The notes under the pieces are model-generated. The model was not told the origin of the DNA. It did not search any database and saw nothing but the letters and a program-made list of their open reading frames with translations. This document shows positions 11,060-21,436 of a stretch of DNA of 64,000 nt, piece after piece. Origin of the DNA: Dichetophora obliterata (taxonomy: Eukaryota; Arthropoda; Insecta; Diptera; Sciomyzidae); NCBI GenBank assembly GCA_963920525.1, contig OY986439.1:211771500-211835499 (forward strand), read 5' to 3'. The translations under genes and the position numbers were made by a program. Position 1 is the stretch's first letter, and every line of letters starts with the position of its first letter.

Positions 11060-12287
11060 CAGGGTAGCCCTTATTCGAAGCGCCCATCTGGCAACACTGT
11101 AACTTTCCGCAGTGATGCCAAATCGACTAATGACATACCGCGTTTGAAGCGTCATTCCAAGCAAATGTTTACAATGGAACAGTACACGCTACGCGAACGC
11201 TCTAAAATTGTTGAAATTTACATTCAACAAAACAAGTCAATAGTGAAAACTCAACGTGCTTTCAAAAACATAAATAAAGTGAAAAGTGCGCCTTCCAAGA
11301 AAACAATATATCGTTTGTATGAAAGATTTACAACTGGTAATACTCTTGGTAGCCCAAAGAGGCCAAATAAAAAGCGACCAAGGCGATCGTATCAGAATAT
11401 TGCAGCCGTACGAGCCAGTATTGAGCAGTCACCAACAACATCCCAAAATCGCCGTTCTCAGCAGCTCGGTATTCCCCGATCCACTTTACAACGCATTTTA
11501 CGTGTTGATTTGAATTTGTTTCCGTACAAAATTCAATTGGTAAACAAATTGTTGCCTACCGATAAGCCACGCCGATTGGAATGGGCCCAAAGAGTCATCG
11601 AAATGGCTGAAGAAGACGAGCAATTTTGGCATAAAATTATCATGAGCGATGAAGCTCATTTTCAGTTGAACGGAACGGTAAACAAACAAAATTGCCGTAT
11701 TTATGCCACTGAAAATCCACAAGAGATTCAAGAGGTACCTCTTCACGATGCAAAAGTCACTGTTTGGTGCGGCGTTTGTGCTAAAATGCTCATTGGGCCG
11801 TTCTTTTTCGAAGATGATAATGGTATCAGGCACTACTGGTTTCAACAAGACGGCGCGCCACCACACACAAGCCGCACTACAATCGATTTTTTGAAGCAAT
11901 TGTTCCCTGGCCGTTTGATGTCAAAAAATGGTGATTTCGATTGGCCGCCAAGATCACCAGATTTAACGCCTCCAGACTTCTTTTTGTGGGGTTATTTGAA
12001 ATCAAAGGTTTACGTCAACAAGCCAAAGACCCTAGAAGAGCTGAAAACCAAAATCCGTCAAGAAATAACCGCCATTCCCATCGAAATGTTGAAGAAAACC
12101 ATGGAAAATGCTGCAAAACGGGCACAATATGTCGTAGAGGCCAATGGCGACCATTTACGAGATATCATATTCAAGAAATAATGTAAGCAAATCTACTTGA
12201 ACCCAATTAAATGATATTCATGACGAACAGACAAAAAATTGTGGTTTCTTTGATTTATTTAAAAATAAAATGGGCGCTTCGACCCTG
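11060..12287 (+). mobile_element. Intact DD41D (rosa-like) Tc1/mariner transposon
   Basis: The element is flanked by TA at 11058-11059 and 12288-12289. Its ends share CAGGGT then TCGAAGCGCCCAT, but the left end has nine extra bases between the two blocks, so the TIRs are asymmetric. Total length is 1228 bp, standard for a mariner-type element. It carries one complete transposase frame and no internal insertions. Together these suggest a young, possibly still active copy. It sits inside older repeat sequence. Confidence 0.85.
11165..12181 (+). CDS. DD41D Tc1/mariner transposase, complete
   Basis: The 338-residue protein cuts and pastes its own element by DNA strand transfer at TA sites in the nucleus. 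I start at ATG 11165 (MFTMEQYTL); the frame is open further upstream but has no earlier ATG, and a second in-frame ATG follows at 11174. Residues about 1-110 form two helix-turn-helix-type DNA-binding regions joined by a basic KKRPRRS linker. The catalytic triad is visible: D162 in IMSDEAHF, D229 in WFQQDGAPPHT and D271 in SPDLTPPDFF. The spacing between the last two is 41 residues, which defines the DD41D class first described as rosa in a tephritid fly. No stop, frameshift or missing motif is seen. Stop TAA is at 12179-12181, about 105 bp before the right end. Activity cannot be judged from sequence alone. Confidence 0.85.
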   Translation: MFTMEQYTLRERSKIVEIYIQQNKSIVKTQRAFKNINKVKSAPSKKTIYRLYERFTTGNTLGSPKRPNKKRPRRSYQNIAAVRASIEQSPTTSQNRRSQQLGIPRSTLQRILRVDLNLFPYKIQLVNKLLPTDKPRRLEWAQRVIEMAEEDEQFWHKIIMSDEAHFQLNGTVNKQNCRIYATENPQEIQEVPLHDAKVTVWCGVCAKMLIGPFFFEDDNGIRHYWFQQDGAPPHTSRTTIDFLKQLFPGRLMSKNGDFDWPPRSPDLTPPDFFLWGYLKSKVYVNKPKTLEELKTKIRQEITAIPIEMLKKTMENAAKRAQYVVEANGDHLRDIIFKK

Positions 12288-12460
12288 TAGTTTAAAAATG
12301 ACCATATCTCACTACCCCATTGAGTCCCCACTCAAATTTTTATATAGTCGAAAAGGTAATTTTGCCAGCATTAAGAAAAAAAATATTTGAAATGTAAAAT
12401 TTCAAAGGGGTGCTGTTCCTCGCACCCCTACATAGCAATTAATTACATTTCATACGGGGG

Positions 12461-12909
12461 ATGGAACTGGGGGTTCCACAAAAAAAAAAGAAACACTTTT
12501 TTTTATGAAAAAGCAAAATTAAACAGGGAAACTTTAACAAATTGGTTCAAAATTCACAAGTCAATAGCCGAAAACTCTTAAGAGATCGAAGCCTTAAAAG
12601 TCAATTTTTTTGAGAATGTGGCTTATCATTTTATTGCAAAAAGCCCTTCAATCGTAGTATATTAACAAGTACCGCCATGAATATGCCCTTAGTTTTTGTT
12701 TCCGATAAATTGGGATCAAAATATCTTGACCCCGGCTGAAAACGACTACTTTTTTCGACGCCACCAGGGGAGAAAATTCATTTTAAAAACAATTGTTTGA
12801 AATATTCTTTTTTACATTATTTATACATAATTTTACGTCTCTATGTATTATAGTCTTTTTACAACAAATGTTTTAAATTGGGTTATTTTTTTTAAACGTG
12901 GAATGTCAC
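12461..12909. other. AT-rich DNA, one possible repeat fragment
   Basis: GTGGCTTATCATTTTATTGC near 12620 resembles the left end of the element at 46728-47044 (GTGTCTTATCACGTTATTGC). Nothing else is recognised. Confidence 0.3.
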
Positions 12910-14213
12910 CAGGCATGCCAACTGGTGGGGAATTCCCCGATTCGCGGGGAATTTCATGTCGATCGGGGAATGGGCTCAAATATGCGGGGAATTTATAATT
13001 TATTTAATTTCTAATAAATTTTGCGAGAAGTTTAATATTTTATCTAATATTTGTGGAAAATTTGATTCTAAATTAAATTTTCTGGTACAATGTTCTTCTT
13101 ACAACATTAAAAAATTTAATGTACATTAGCAAAAAATCCTTGTTTCCAAATTAATTTTTTAGTACATAATACATTTTTTTTAATTTATAATGCATTTTCG
13201 TTTATAACCTTTTAAAGAATTGAAAAAACTTGACACTTCGATTTGCATGTCGATAACATCATAAATGTGCAAAGTTGACCTCAGAGAGATTTTAGGCAAA
13301 AGCGATTAAAATTAAGGCATATTTTAGAAAAAGTTTTCTAAAAAATTATATTATACATACAAGAAATTTAATTTGCATGTTAATCTAACATCAACAGTAT
13401 AAGTAAAAAAATTTTTAACATATATTGTTTAAATATAAAGATTGCGCTGAAGTTAGTGTGCTTAAAAATAAGTGAAAATCGGGACTCACCATAGCTCGGC
13501 TCCAGATCGTCTTAAATAAAATTATGAATTAAAAAACAGGCCCTTGAATGCACATTTTTTACCAAAGTCAAATAAAAATATTTGAAATAAAGAAAATTAT
13601 GAAGCGTGGAAAAAAAGGTGAAATACTTACGATATTTTTTACCATATTGTTGCGTGTACAATACAAATTGATTTAAAAAAAAATTTTATCGGTCGATTAG
13701 TTTGTTTGCAGAAGTATGGCCTGGCATGTTTTAAAAAAAGTATTTTCGAGAAAAACGCATTTAAAGTTACTCTGGTTGGTTAAAGGTACTCTGGCGCACC
13801 GGGTTTTAAGCACTAGAGAATCTGTATTATAAGCGGAATTGATTTATAAATTTTATAACAATAATCAAATGTAAAAAATAACTTTTCTAAAGATTGTTTG
13901 CCTAAAACCACCCTTAACATACTTTAGAATCGGGCCATCGACATTTTCTAGCTTCAAAGTTTGAAATCGCGACTCGAAATCAAATTTTCCCTTTTTAAAG
14001 GTTTTTTAAAAATTTTGAAGTGTGTTATTTTTTTATCAAAATGAATTGTTTTCATAAAATTTACAAAATCCTTACATTATTTATTGTAATATTCAATGTA
14101 AAATAAAAGTCTATAAGTAAATTCATTAACATTTTTTTAGGGGAATTTGATGAAAAATCGGGGAATTTTAAGAGCCACTGCGGGGGAAACTATAAAATGA
14201 GTTGGCAACCCTG
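12910..14213. mobile_element. hAT-like non-autonomous element (CAGG-TGCCAACT ends)
   Basis: The left end CAGGCATGCCAACTGGTGGGGA is mirrored by the right end, which reads outward as CAGGGTTGCCAACTCATTTT. GGGGAATT blocks occur just inside both ends (12937-12990 and 14141-14162). CAGGGTTGCCA-type termini are common among insect hAT elements. No 8-bp target duplication is preserved, and the 1.3-kb interior has no recognisable transposase. Superfamily is inferred from the termini only. Confidence 0.5.
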
Positions 14214-14795
14214 AACCTTAAATTTAAGGCAGAAATAACATGATAAGTTATATTTTTATTCTCAAAATATATAAAGTACCAATAGTAAAAAATAAAAATC
14301 AGACTGTTTTATTTTGATTAAAACACATTCCGAAAAAGAATCAAGTATAATATATTAAAAATTCAAATGTTTCTTTAAGTATTAAATTTATTTTTTTTTT
14401 TCAAAACCTATAAAATGGTTAACTTTTTGTTTAAGCTTATGATATAAATTTGTTATTTCTCCATCTGTTAAATTGATTGATAACCTTAAAAAGAAGCTGA
14501 AGGCCGTTGCAGCCATTGCTCTAAATAACTAAATTTAAGATTTAATTATTAAATTATGTTTTCATAATTAAAAAAATAAATTAAAATATGTTTAAAAAGC
14601 ATCACGCAAAAATTTTTCTTTTAATAATAATTAAAATTTATTGTCTTAATAAATTTGTGCAGAAACGTCACACATTAAAAAAAGTGAATTTCTGAAAATT
14701 TTAAAATAGTCATATAATTTTAAAAATAGAAAGCAAAAAAAAGCTAAAAATAGAATACAATTTTTCACAGGCTTATAAACCGATTGACACACTTG
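14214..14795. other. AT-rich DNA, nothing recognised
   Basis: No ORF, RNA or repeat boundary that I can support. Confidence 0.3.
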
Positions 14796-15037
14796 GGGTA
14801 TTCACAAGGTGCGCTATCATGTCATAGTGTCCTAAAATTTTACAACTAAAATTTACAAGCCAAATAAATGCAAATATGAAACAGCTGTTTGATTACGACA
14901 TTTCAATAAACATAGCTTTCAGAGTTGTAATATAGTAGCACTTTTTTATATGGAATGCAACAATAAAATGTTTAAACTAGTGTAAAATCTTAGGTCAATA
15001 TGACATTATTGCATGATAGCACACTTTGTGAATACCC
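14796..15037. mobile_element. GGGTATTCAC MITE, copy 1
   Basis: The ends are GGGTATTCACAAGGTGCGCT and its complement ...GTGAATACCC, followed by TA at 15038-15039; the left TA has mutated to TG. The 242-bp body contains CATAGCTTTCAGAGTTGTAA, shared with the copies at 26406-26799 (inverted) and 47704-47913. No coding capacity. The TA target suggests a Tc1/mariner-type parent. Confidence 0.7.
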
Positions 15038-15239
15038 TAATAATGTTTTGTTCTTAATAATATTCTATCAACATTTGTCCAATATCAAATAAAGTTGAAG
15101 TAATGTTTTTAACAAAATTTATTGAGCGCCTAGAACTATGCATAAATTTAAAGCTCTCAAAATATATTGAGTAAGAAAAAAACAAAAATCAACGTCTGCT
15201 TTAATTAAATGCTATTCGCAAATCGGCTTAACTCAAGAA

Positions 15240-16050
15240 AGCAGCGCCAGCAACCACCCAAAAACTGAGGTTTCCCCAAGATCTCCACGCTCTCACACTC
15301 TTACGCTCTACCACACTCACGTTCACTACTCACTCTTCTGCACTTCAACAAAAGCACTCATCTAATATATTTTCACTCAATATCAGCCAACTATTGAAAG
15401 AAATACAAAGCAGCAGCAGCAAACACACACACACACACATAAACTCAAACCGTAAAGCTATGCCGGAAAATCGAAATCGAAACGCATTTAAAAAAATTTT
15501 CTTTGCTTTTTATTTATTTTTGTGTTTTTTCTCTGGCTTTGTTTTTATTTGATTTTTCTCTATCAAATCAAATCAACCTGAGCTAGAATGAAATGGCAAA
15601 TCGAAAGGTAGGAGACGACAAAAAATAAATAAATAAATGAATGAATTGTGTTGAGCGCCGCGATTAAAGGAAAATGAGAGAGAGTCGGCGCGAGATATTA
15701 CAGCAGGTTGTTTGTTGTTGTTGTTGTTGTTGTTGGGTGGTAGGTGTCGGGTGCAACGTTTGTGGGGCGAAACAAAAAAATGTAAATCGAAGAAAAATGT
15801 ATAAATCGAAGAAAAATAATAACAACAACAAAACAATATTTGTTGAGCACGCTCGCATATATACGAGCGAAGAGCAAGCAAACGACAGTGAGAGAGAGTG
15901 AAAGAGAGGCGCGTTCAAAGCGAATGAACTGCAAATGGTTGGAAAAATCAGGCAAGCACAAAAATTGGTTTTGAATTTGTATTTTGTTTGTTTTTTCATG
16001 TGTTTTGCCTTTTTGTATTTGGCTTACTTTGCTCACTCATACAACCAGCC
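15240..16050 (+). promoter_or_regulatory. Putative cut promoter-proximal region
   Basis: Composition changes here from TE-like AT-rich sequence to gene-edge-like DNA with higher GC, GAGA runs and simple repeats. GAGAGAGAG runs lie at 15676-15684 and 15890-15898, the latter continuing to 15909 as GTGAAAGAGAG. They are potential GAGA-factor sites typical of fly developmental promoters. A near-palindrome at about 15850-15867 contains TATATA and could be a TATA element, but no convincing initiator is placed at the right distance. The exact transcription start is not determined. Confidence 0.35.
15422..15439. repeat. CA dinucleotide microsatellite
   Basis: A short uninterrupted CA run next to AGC repeats, directly visible. 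Confidence 0.8.
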
Positions 16051-17105
16051 AGAAGAGCGCCGGCAGCGTAGCGACGTCGCGTTGATGTTAACTGGAGGGT
16101 TGTGTGTGTTGCGTTAAGTTCGATTTGTTCAGTCATCAGCTGAATTCGTGACAGGCAACATCTTATTAGATTAACGTTGCGCTGTCTGTCTAAACGTCTG
16201 TCGCCAAAACAAAAACAACAATAACAACTAACTGACTTGACAAAAACGTTCAATAACCAAGAACATAAGAAAACCGTGAATCGCGTATTGAAAGCACATT
16301 AATTAAATAATAACTAAGTTTATGTAAAAATGACAACAACAAGGGAAAATTAATTAATTAATACTCCAAAAACAGTGTGAATAAATTTGAGCAAAAACAA
16401 GTGAGCAAATATTTTGTTGATAAAAAAAAAACAAAAAACAAGGATTTTTCCCAAAAAAAAAAAAAAAATATGCTAAATAAAAACATACAAGTAGAGCAGC
16501 TGCATGAGTGAGTGAGTGAGTGTGCGTGTGTGTGTGTGACACAACCGGAATAAAAAAAAAACAAGCCAAACGTACAACTTTTCAGCGTGCAAACAACTAA
16601 ACAACAGTAATAATGTGCTGCATTTAGCACACGTCAAACAAATTGCAGCTTTTTGCAGCTCAAACAGCTTTAAATGGCTAAGAAAAAACGTTAGCAAGAA
16701 GCAAACGTTGTTTTTAGCAGCCCCAACGTGCATAGGAATTTAAATTTAATAAGAGTATATTAAAACAAAAATTTATTTAAAAAAGTTCCAAAAGTGTTAA
16801 AATGTCAAACATTAATTTGGCCTAAGTAAAGATGACTAGGTTTTGGGTTTCACTCCATAACACTTAGTTGCTTCAATGACACAACTAAACTGACAACATC
16901 ATATAAAAAAACTAACAAACACAAACAGCAAATATAATAACAAATATAGCACACGGCAGCCCATACAACTTGTCACACTGTGCAACAACATTTTTGTTTT
17001 GTCGGTTGTGTCATTTTGTTGAAAAATTCAAATCAAAGAATTTTAGAGAAATTTTAATAACCTAAGCTAAGCCACAACGAAACAAAACACAAAAAGCCAA
17101 GCCGA
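16051..17105 (+). other. Probable 5' leader of cut
   Basis: This interval precedes the exon ATG without a clear acceptor site. It has A-rich, CAA-rich composition like long fly 5' leaders, with GAGT/TGTG simple repeats at about 16504-16539 and poly-A tracts. The first copy of the recurrent TGTGCT/AGCACA palindrome lies in it at 16614-16631. Several short upstream ATGs exist. The start of transcription, and whether a 5' intron exists, cannot be told from sequence. Confidence 0.4.
16614..16631 (+). repeat. ATGTGCT/AGCACA palindrome, site 1
   Basis: TGTGCT, spacer GCATTT, AGCACA, preceded by AA. This is the most 5' copy, inside the putative cut leader, and the only strong one not followed by a T run. 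Confidence 0.7.
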
Positions 17106-17225
17106 ATGCAGCCAACATTGCCACAAGCAGCTGGGACAGCCGATATGGATTTGACGGCTGTTCAATCAATGGATTGGTTATTTAAAAAGGAGCAAATCTA
17201 TCTATTGGCACAATTTTGGCAACAG
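17106..17225 (+). CDS. ct: First coding exon of homeobox gene cut (N-terminal 40 residues)
   Basis: ATG at 17106 opens 40 codons: MQPTLPQAAGTADMDLTAVQ, then a segment ending KKEQIYLLAQFWQQ. The exon ends exactly at a codon boundary before GTAAG (17226), a strong splice donor; the frame hits TAG eight bases further, so splicing is required. From memory the Drosophila Cut protein starts with nearly the same residues and continues into an acidic, coiled-coil-rich region, three CUT domains and a homeodomain, none of which lie in this window. Cut is a nuclear transcription factor specifying external sense organs and wing margin. Conservation of this stretch amid decayed transposons argues it is a real exon. 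The identification rests on recall, not on an alignment. The next exon must lie beyond 64000. Confidence 0.78.
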
Positions 17226-17589
17226 GTAAGATAGGCACTTTTGCCGGATAAGCAACAGTGAATATTAAAAACAAAAACAAACAAAAAATTGATTAGGAAA
17301 AAAATTTGAAAAATAATTATTTTAACAATAAATTCCAAAAACTAAAGAACTTGTGCTTAATAACTGTAAATTTGTATATTTTCGTAACTGTCAAAATTTG
17401 TATTTGAGCCAAAGCTTAAGTAAAACTTTGTTGAAGAGAGTAAAAGCATTGAAAAAGAAAACCTCGCACTTATTGTAGGCCGGGAAATTGTAAAATGTTT
17501 AAATTTGAAAAAGGAGCTAAAAAGTCTCATATTAGATTTTACAAAGAGAGCATTTATGTATATCAAAGGAATGTGCCCAGATTTAAGGT

Positions 17590-17800
17590 CTTATAATGTT
17601 AAAAAGGGCATGTACCTTAGTAAGTTAAAAACGGACTTAAAAAAATTTTAAAAGTACATGGTTTTTGTAAAAAAACCAAATCAAGATTAGCAAAGTTTCG
17701 TTGAAGTGTTTTTTAAAATGTGCTACAGAAGCACATTTTAGATTATTTTTTATTTAATTCTTTATTTTATTTAAAAAGTGCTTTTAAAGATCTTGGGACG
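17590..17800. repeat. Intronic repeat carrying the ATGTGCT palindrome, copy 1
   Basis: About 200 bp around 17590-17790 (GGTTTTTGTAAAAAAACC, AATCAAGATTAGCA, GTTTCGTTGAAGTG) match 21870-21923 plus 22917-23050 on the same strand. The second copy is split by the hAT element. Both copies contain the palindrome in the same place. Confidence 0.55.
17715..17739 (+). repeat. ATGTGCT/AGCACATTTT palindrome, site 2
   Basis: AAAATGTGCT, spacer ACAGA, AGCACATTTT: perfect 10-bp arms. Confidence 0.85.
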
Positions 17801-18114
17801 TTGTCAAAATATGAGCAACGTCTTCTCCCAACTCAGCATAAATTGACTCATAATGTTAAAGAGGCTATCGACTGGTCTGTGCCTTAACCTCGTAAGTCTA
17901 AAAATCTAAGTTTTCAGGAGAAGCAAAAACTTATGTTCTCCTTAAGGGAGTAAAAATCTCTTAGTCTGTTTTATTATTATGTTCAAAATAGGCTTAACGG
18001 GTTTATTGACATTAAAAATGGAGCAAAATTAATTGTACGTAGATTTTAAAAATGTTGCAAATGACTCACGAGGTTACTGCTTTTGAAAACAGACTTCTTC
18101 ATATTGGCTTACGA

Positions 18115-19971
18115 CCCAGCAAACCAAAGTTTCCGAATTCGTTACGAATTTTTCGAAATAATTCCGAGTTTGGCATCCAGATTCGTTCCGATTTCGGGAA
18201 CATTTTACCTTTCGCTAAAATGGACTTTTTTAATTTTTTTTTCAAAATGTGTATTTGGAGCTAAAAAAGCGAATAGTAAAAAATTAGAGGTCGCTCTCAA
18301 GACTTTTAAAAGTTATAGGGCTCCAAAGTTAGGAAAAATGGCCTTAAAAACAAGCTATCACTTTTTAAATTTTTCTAGAAAAGTAACATTATGGGTATTA
18401 AAAGAAAGGTACGAGCACCTATTCAACGAGATATCAAACATTAAAATCCATGCATAACTTTTTAAGATATAACTTCTTTTATACTTTAATAGTTTCGTTT
18501 TTTAGTGTTAAAAACAATATTCCGTACAAGGGCAAAACACTATTAAGCTGGAAGTCCAAATTATATAAAAAACATTTTAAGAATTTTGGAAATATTTTGG
18601 AACTGTTAAATAAACGGTGAATAAATAAAGCGCCTCAGGCGAAAAATTGTTATTAAAAATCGCTACCATTTTTTTTAATATTTACATAGTAAATTATAAA
18701 GTAACATTAGCGATGGTTAAAGAAAGCGCCATTTTTCTTGTCTATTAAATTATCCTTAATTTTTTACATTCAGATTCATGGAATTAATTTTTGTCGTTTT
18801 ACATTCGAATTCATGGAATTAATTTTTGTCGTTTTTATTTGAATCTGAAATGCATCTAAAATTTGGATGCAAAATAGTTGGTACATAAAAAGAGTTATAT
18901 CTTAGAGAGTAATTAATGGAATTTTATGATTAATAGCTTATTGAATAGGTAATAGAATAGCCTTTCTCTTAATACCCATTTTGCTTAGTTTTTTTATATA
19001 TAGCAAAGATATAGCCAGTTATTTTAACCCATTTTTTAATTTTGGATCCCTATAACTTCTAAACCAGATGAGAGCGACCATTAACTTTTTCAGATTTGGA
19101 ATTAGAAGTCCTTAATACGTTCCACGTAAAAAAAGTGAAAAATTTCATTTTAGCTAAAGGTAAAATATTCCCCATTTCGTAATGAAAATCGTATAGAGGG
19201 GTTGACACGAATTCGTAACGAACTGTCGTAACGAATTCGGAAGGAATTTTAGTAACGAATTCGTAACAAATTCGTAAAGAAGTGGAGTATTGCATTCGTA
19301 ACGAATTCATAACAAATTCGTAAAGACTTGACGTATTGATTTCGTAACAAATTCGTAAACAATTGAATCATTGTTTTCGTAACGAATTCGTAACAAATTC
19401 ATAACATTATTAACGAATTGTAGCACCAAATTCGCAACGAAATGAAGCATAAAATTCACAACGATCTCTTAATGATTTAACGTACCGTATGTAATACAAA
19501 ATTAAATAACAATTTCGAATCAAAGTTTAGCTAATCAATCCGCTTAAGATCCCCAGACTATATGTTTTGTACAAATGACATGCCAAAAATTACAGATCCT
19601 TTGCAACTACTATTATTATGGAACATATATAAATGTGATTTTGACATGTCGTTTGTATTTGCATCTGTAAAAATTAAAATTAGAACCATCTTTAGTATCA
19701 TCTGTTTTGAAGAAAAAGTTGTTTAAAACTAAATTATTTTACAAATGGAAAATCATTTAAAATGCCGCTAGACTCACTACCAATTTTTTCAGCTCAATAT
19801 TTAAAACACCTCACAATTTAAATTTGAAAATTTGATTTCGGAACTCTTTCAAATTATTCTGAAATGTACCGAAATTATTGTTGCGAAATAGTTACGAATT
19901 CGTTAAGAATTCTCGAAATAGTTACGAACTAATCGGAATTCAGACAAATTCGGAAGCTTTGGTTTGCTGGG
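18115..19971. mobile_element. CCCAGCAAACC element with CGA target duplication
   Basis: The left end CCCAGCAAACCAAAGTTTCC and right end (reading outward CCCAGCAAACCAAAGCTTCC) match over about 24 bp. CGA flanks both sides (18112-18114 and 19972-19974), giving a 3-bp duplication. The interior has an array of short TTCGTAACGAATTCGTAAC-like units from about 19205 to 19460 with many GAATTC sites, plus a 40-bp pair near 18775-18835. There is no intact transposase. A 3-bp duplication fits CACTA or PIF/Harbinger relatives, but the TIR itself is not diagnostic. Confidence 0.6.
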
Positions 19972-20403
19972 CGAGTTTAAGACTTTTGTTTACTTCCAAA
20001 ATTTGATCTCATTTTTTTTTATTCTTCAGTTTGCCGATTGTTTAAAGAAAAAACTGTGCGTTTAATTTTAAACATTTATTGAATAGTAATGGGTAAAAAA
20101 ACATAAAAAAATGCAGTACATTTAAAAATATAAAAGTAATATTTAGAGCCAATTTCAGCATGTGCCTATAAAGTGTTAGACTGATTACTCAGAACTTTTT
20201 AGAACACAATTTTCATTTTCCAGAAATTAGTTATTATAAAATTTTTTTTATATATAAAAAATCAAAATAATACAAAAACAGAATTTCCTATTTTTAAGTT
20301 ATAATAGAAAATTGTTTTATATCATGTTTTAAACTATCGTTGAAATAATGTTAGTGAGCTGGAATATATGATTTTAAGGTTTGTTAGTCTTAATATTTCT
20401 TAA
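19972..20403. other. AT-rich intron DNA, nothing recognised
   Basis: No supported feature between the two flanking elements. Confidence 0.3.
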
Positions 20404-20755
20404 CCCTCTAATGCCCAAGCCCGCCTATAAGCGGGGTTCACACCGATCGCTATAAAACCGTAGTCTGTGGAAAATTTTTCAAATGGTTTCCTTCCGAATC
20501 TAGACGAATCTTTAAGCTACATTTCAGTTTTTTTCGCTTGGAGCTAGCATGCACTGTTTGACAATTACGTCAATTTGAATTTAAATTTCATCATTTTTTT
20601 ACGAATTCAATTAATTTTTTACTCGCAATTTTTAGCTCGGTTTTCGGTAAATTAAAAAAAAAATTAATTGAAATGAGATTGAAGTGAAAAAAAGATACTA
20701 GTTAGTAAGACGTTGTTTTTTCTTTTAATTGAGATAAAAAAAATATGTAAAACAA

Positions 20756-21436
20756 GGCTCAGTGAATAAAGGCCTAACGAACTAATGCCTAATTTTTCAA
20801 AATGAAAGAATGCCTAAACAAGAACGCCTAAGAAGAAAGTGAAAGAACGTCTAACTTTAAAAATGAAGGAAAGTCTAATTTTAAAAATCACCTTAAAAAA
20901 AAAACAAACAATAACAAATTAAAAATCAATTACTTTTATAACTTTAAAAACTAATAATTTTCTATTTAACGGAATGTTTACAAGGTAGTGTATGCATTTT
21001 GTAAAAGGGAAAATCAATTGTTTTTATAATTTTAAAAACTAATAATTTTCCCTTTTACAGAATGTTTACAAGATAGTGTATGCATTTTGTAAAAGGGAAA
21101 ATTAATTGCTTTTATAATTTTAAAAACTAATAATTTTCCCTTTTACAGAATGTTTACAAGATAGTGTATGCATTTTGTAAAAGGGAAAATTAATACCATT
21201 ATTTTAACATTTTGTAAAAGGGAACTTACCTTTCGCAACAATACTTTTTGATTTTTAGGCTTTCTTTCATTATGAAAAATCACCTAACAATTTTAATGAA
21301 GGAATGCCTAAAATATTAGACATTCTTTCATAATGAACAACCGCCTAATTCCTATATAATTTTTTGTTGCAATTTTTAGGCATTACTTCATTATTTTTTT
21401 TAGGCGTTAGTTCGTTAGGCCTTTATTCACTGAGCC
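20756..21436. mobile_element. Nested element with perfect 9-bp TSD (GTAAAACAA)
   Basis: The left end GGCTCAGTGAATAAAGGCCT and the right end mirror each other for about 37 bp. GTAAAACAA is repeated exactly at 20747-20755 and 21437-21445. A 9-bp duplication is characteristic of Mutator-like elements. The interior consists of GCCTAA-type subterminal repeats and an 88-bp tandem array; no transposase is present. It inserted into the TTAA element and is therefore younger. Confidence 0.7.
20945..21200. repeat. 88-bp tandem repeat, about three units
   Basis: The unit contains AATGTTTACAAGATAGTGTA, ATTTTGTAAAAGGGAAAA and CTAATAATTTTCCCTTTTAC. Successive GTTTACAAG boxes near 20976, 21064 and 21152 give an 88-bp period. 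Each unit is itself partly palindromic (TTTTCCCTTTTAC versus GTAAAAGGGAAAA). Confidence 0.7.

Larger units (their letters stand above)
8790..12460. repeat. Widely spaced inverted arms around nested insertions
   Basis: The left arm at about 8790-8990 contains TTCTTAAAGCTGGCAAAGTT and GGGACTCAATGGGCTAGTGA. It is matched in reverse complement by 12297-12460, which contains ACCATATCTCACTACCCC and CCAGCATTAAGAAAA. Between them lie the 9006-9141 hairpin, a degenerate tandem array and the intact DD41D element. The arms look like the ends of an older element opened up by later insertions. Confidence 0.5.

Noticed and set aside
15573..16253. Several minus-strand frames of 85-112 codons
   Set aside because: Generated by TTG, CA and A-rich repeats in the promoter/leader; F-, T- and N-rich without domains.
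19200..19490. CRISPR-like array of TTCGTAACGAATTCG repeats
   Set aside because: Irregular spacing, no unique spacers and clearly eukaryotic context; it is an internal repeat field of a transposon.
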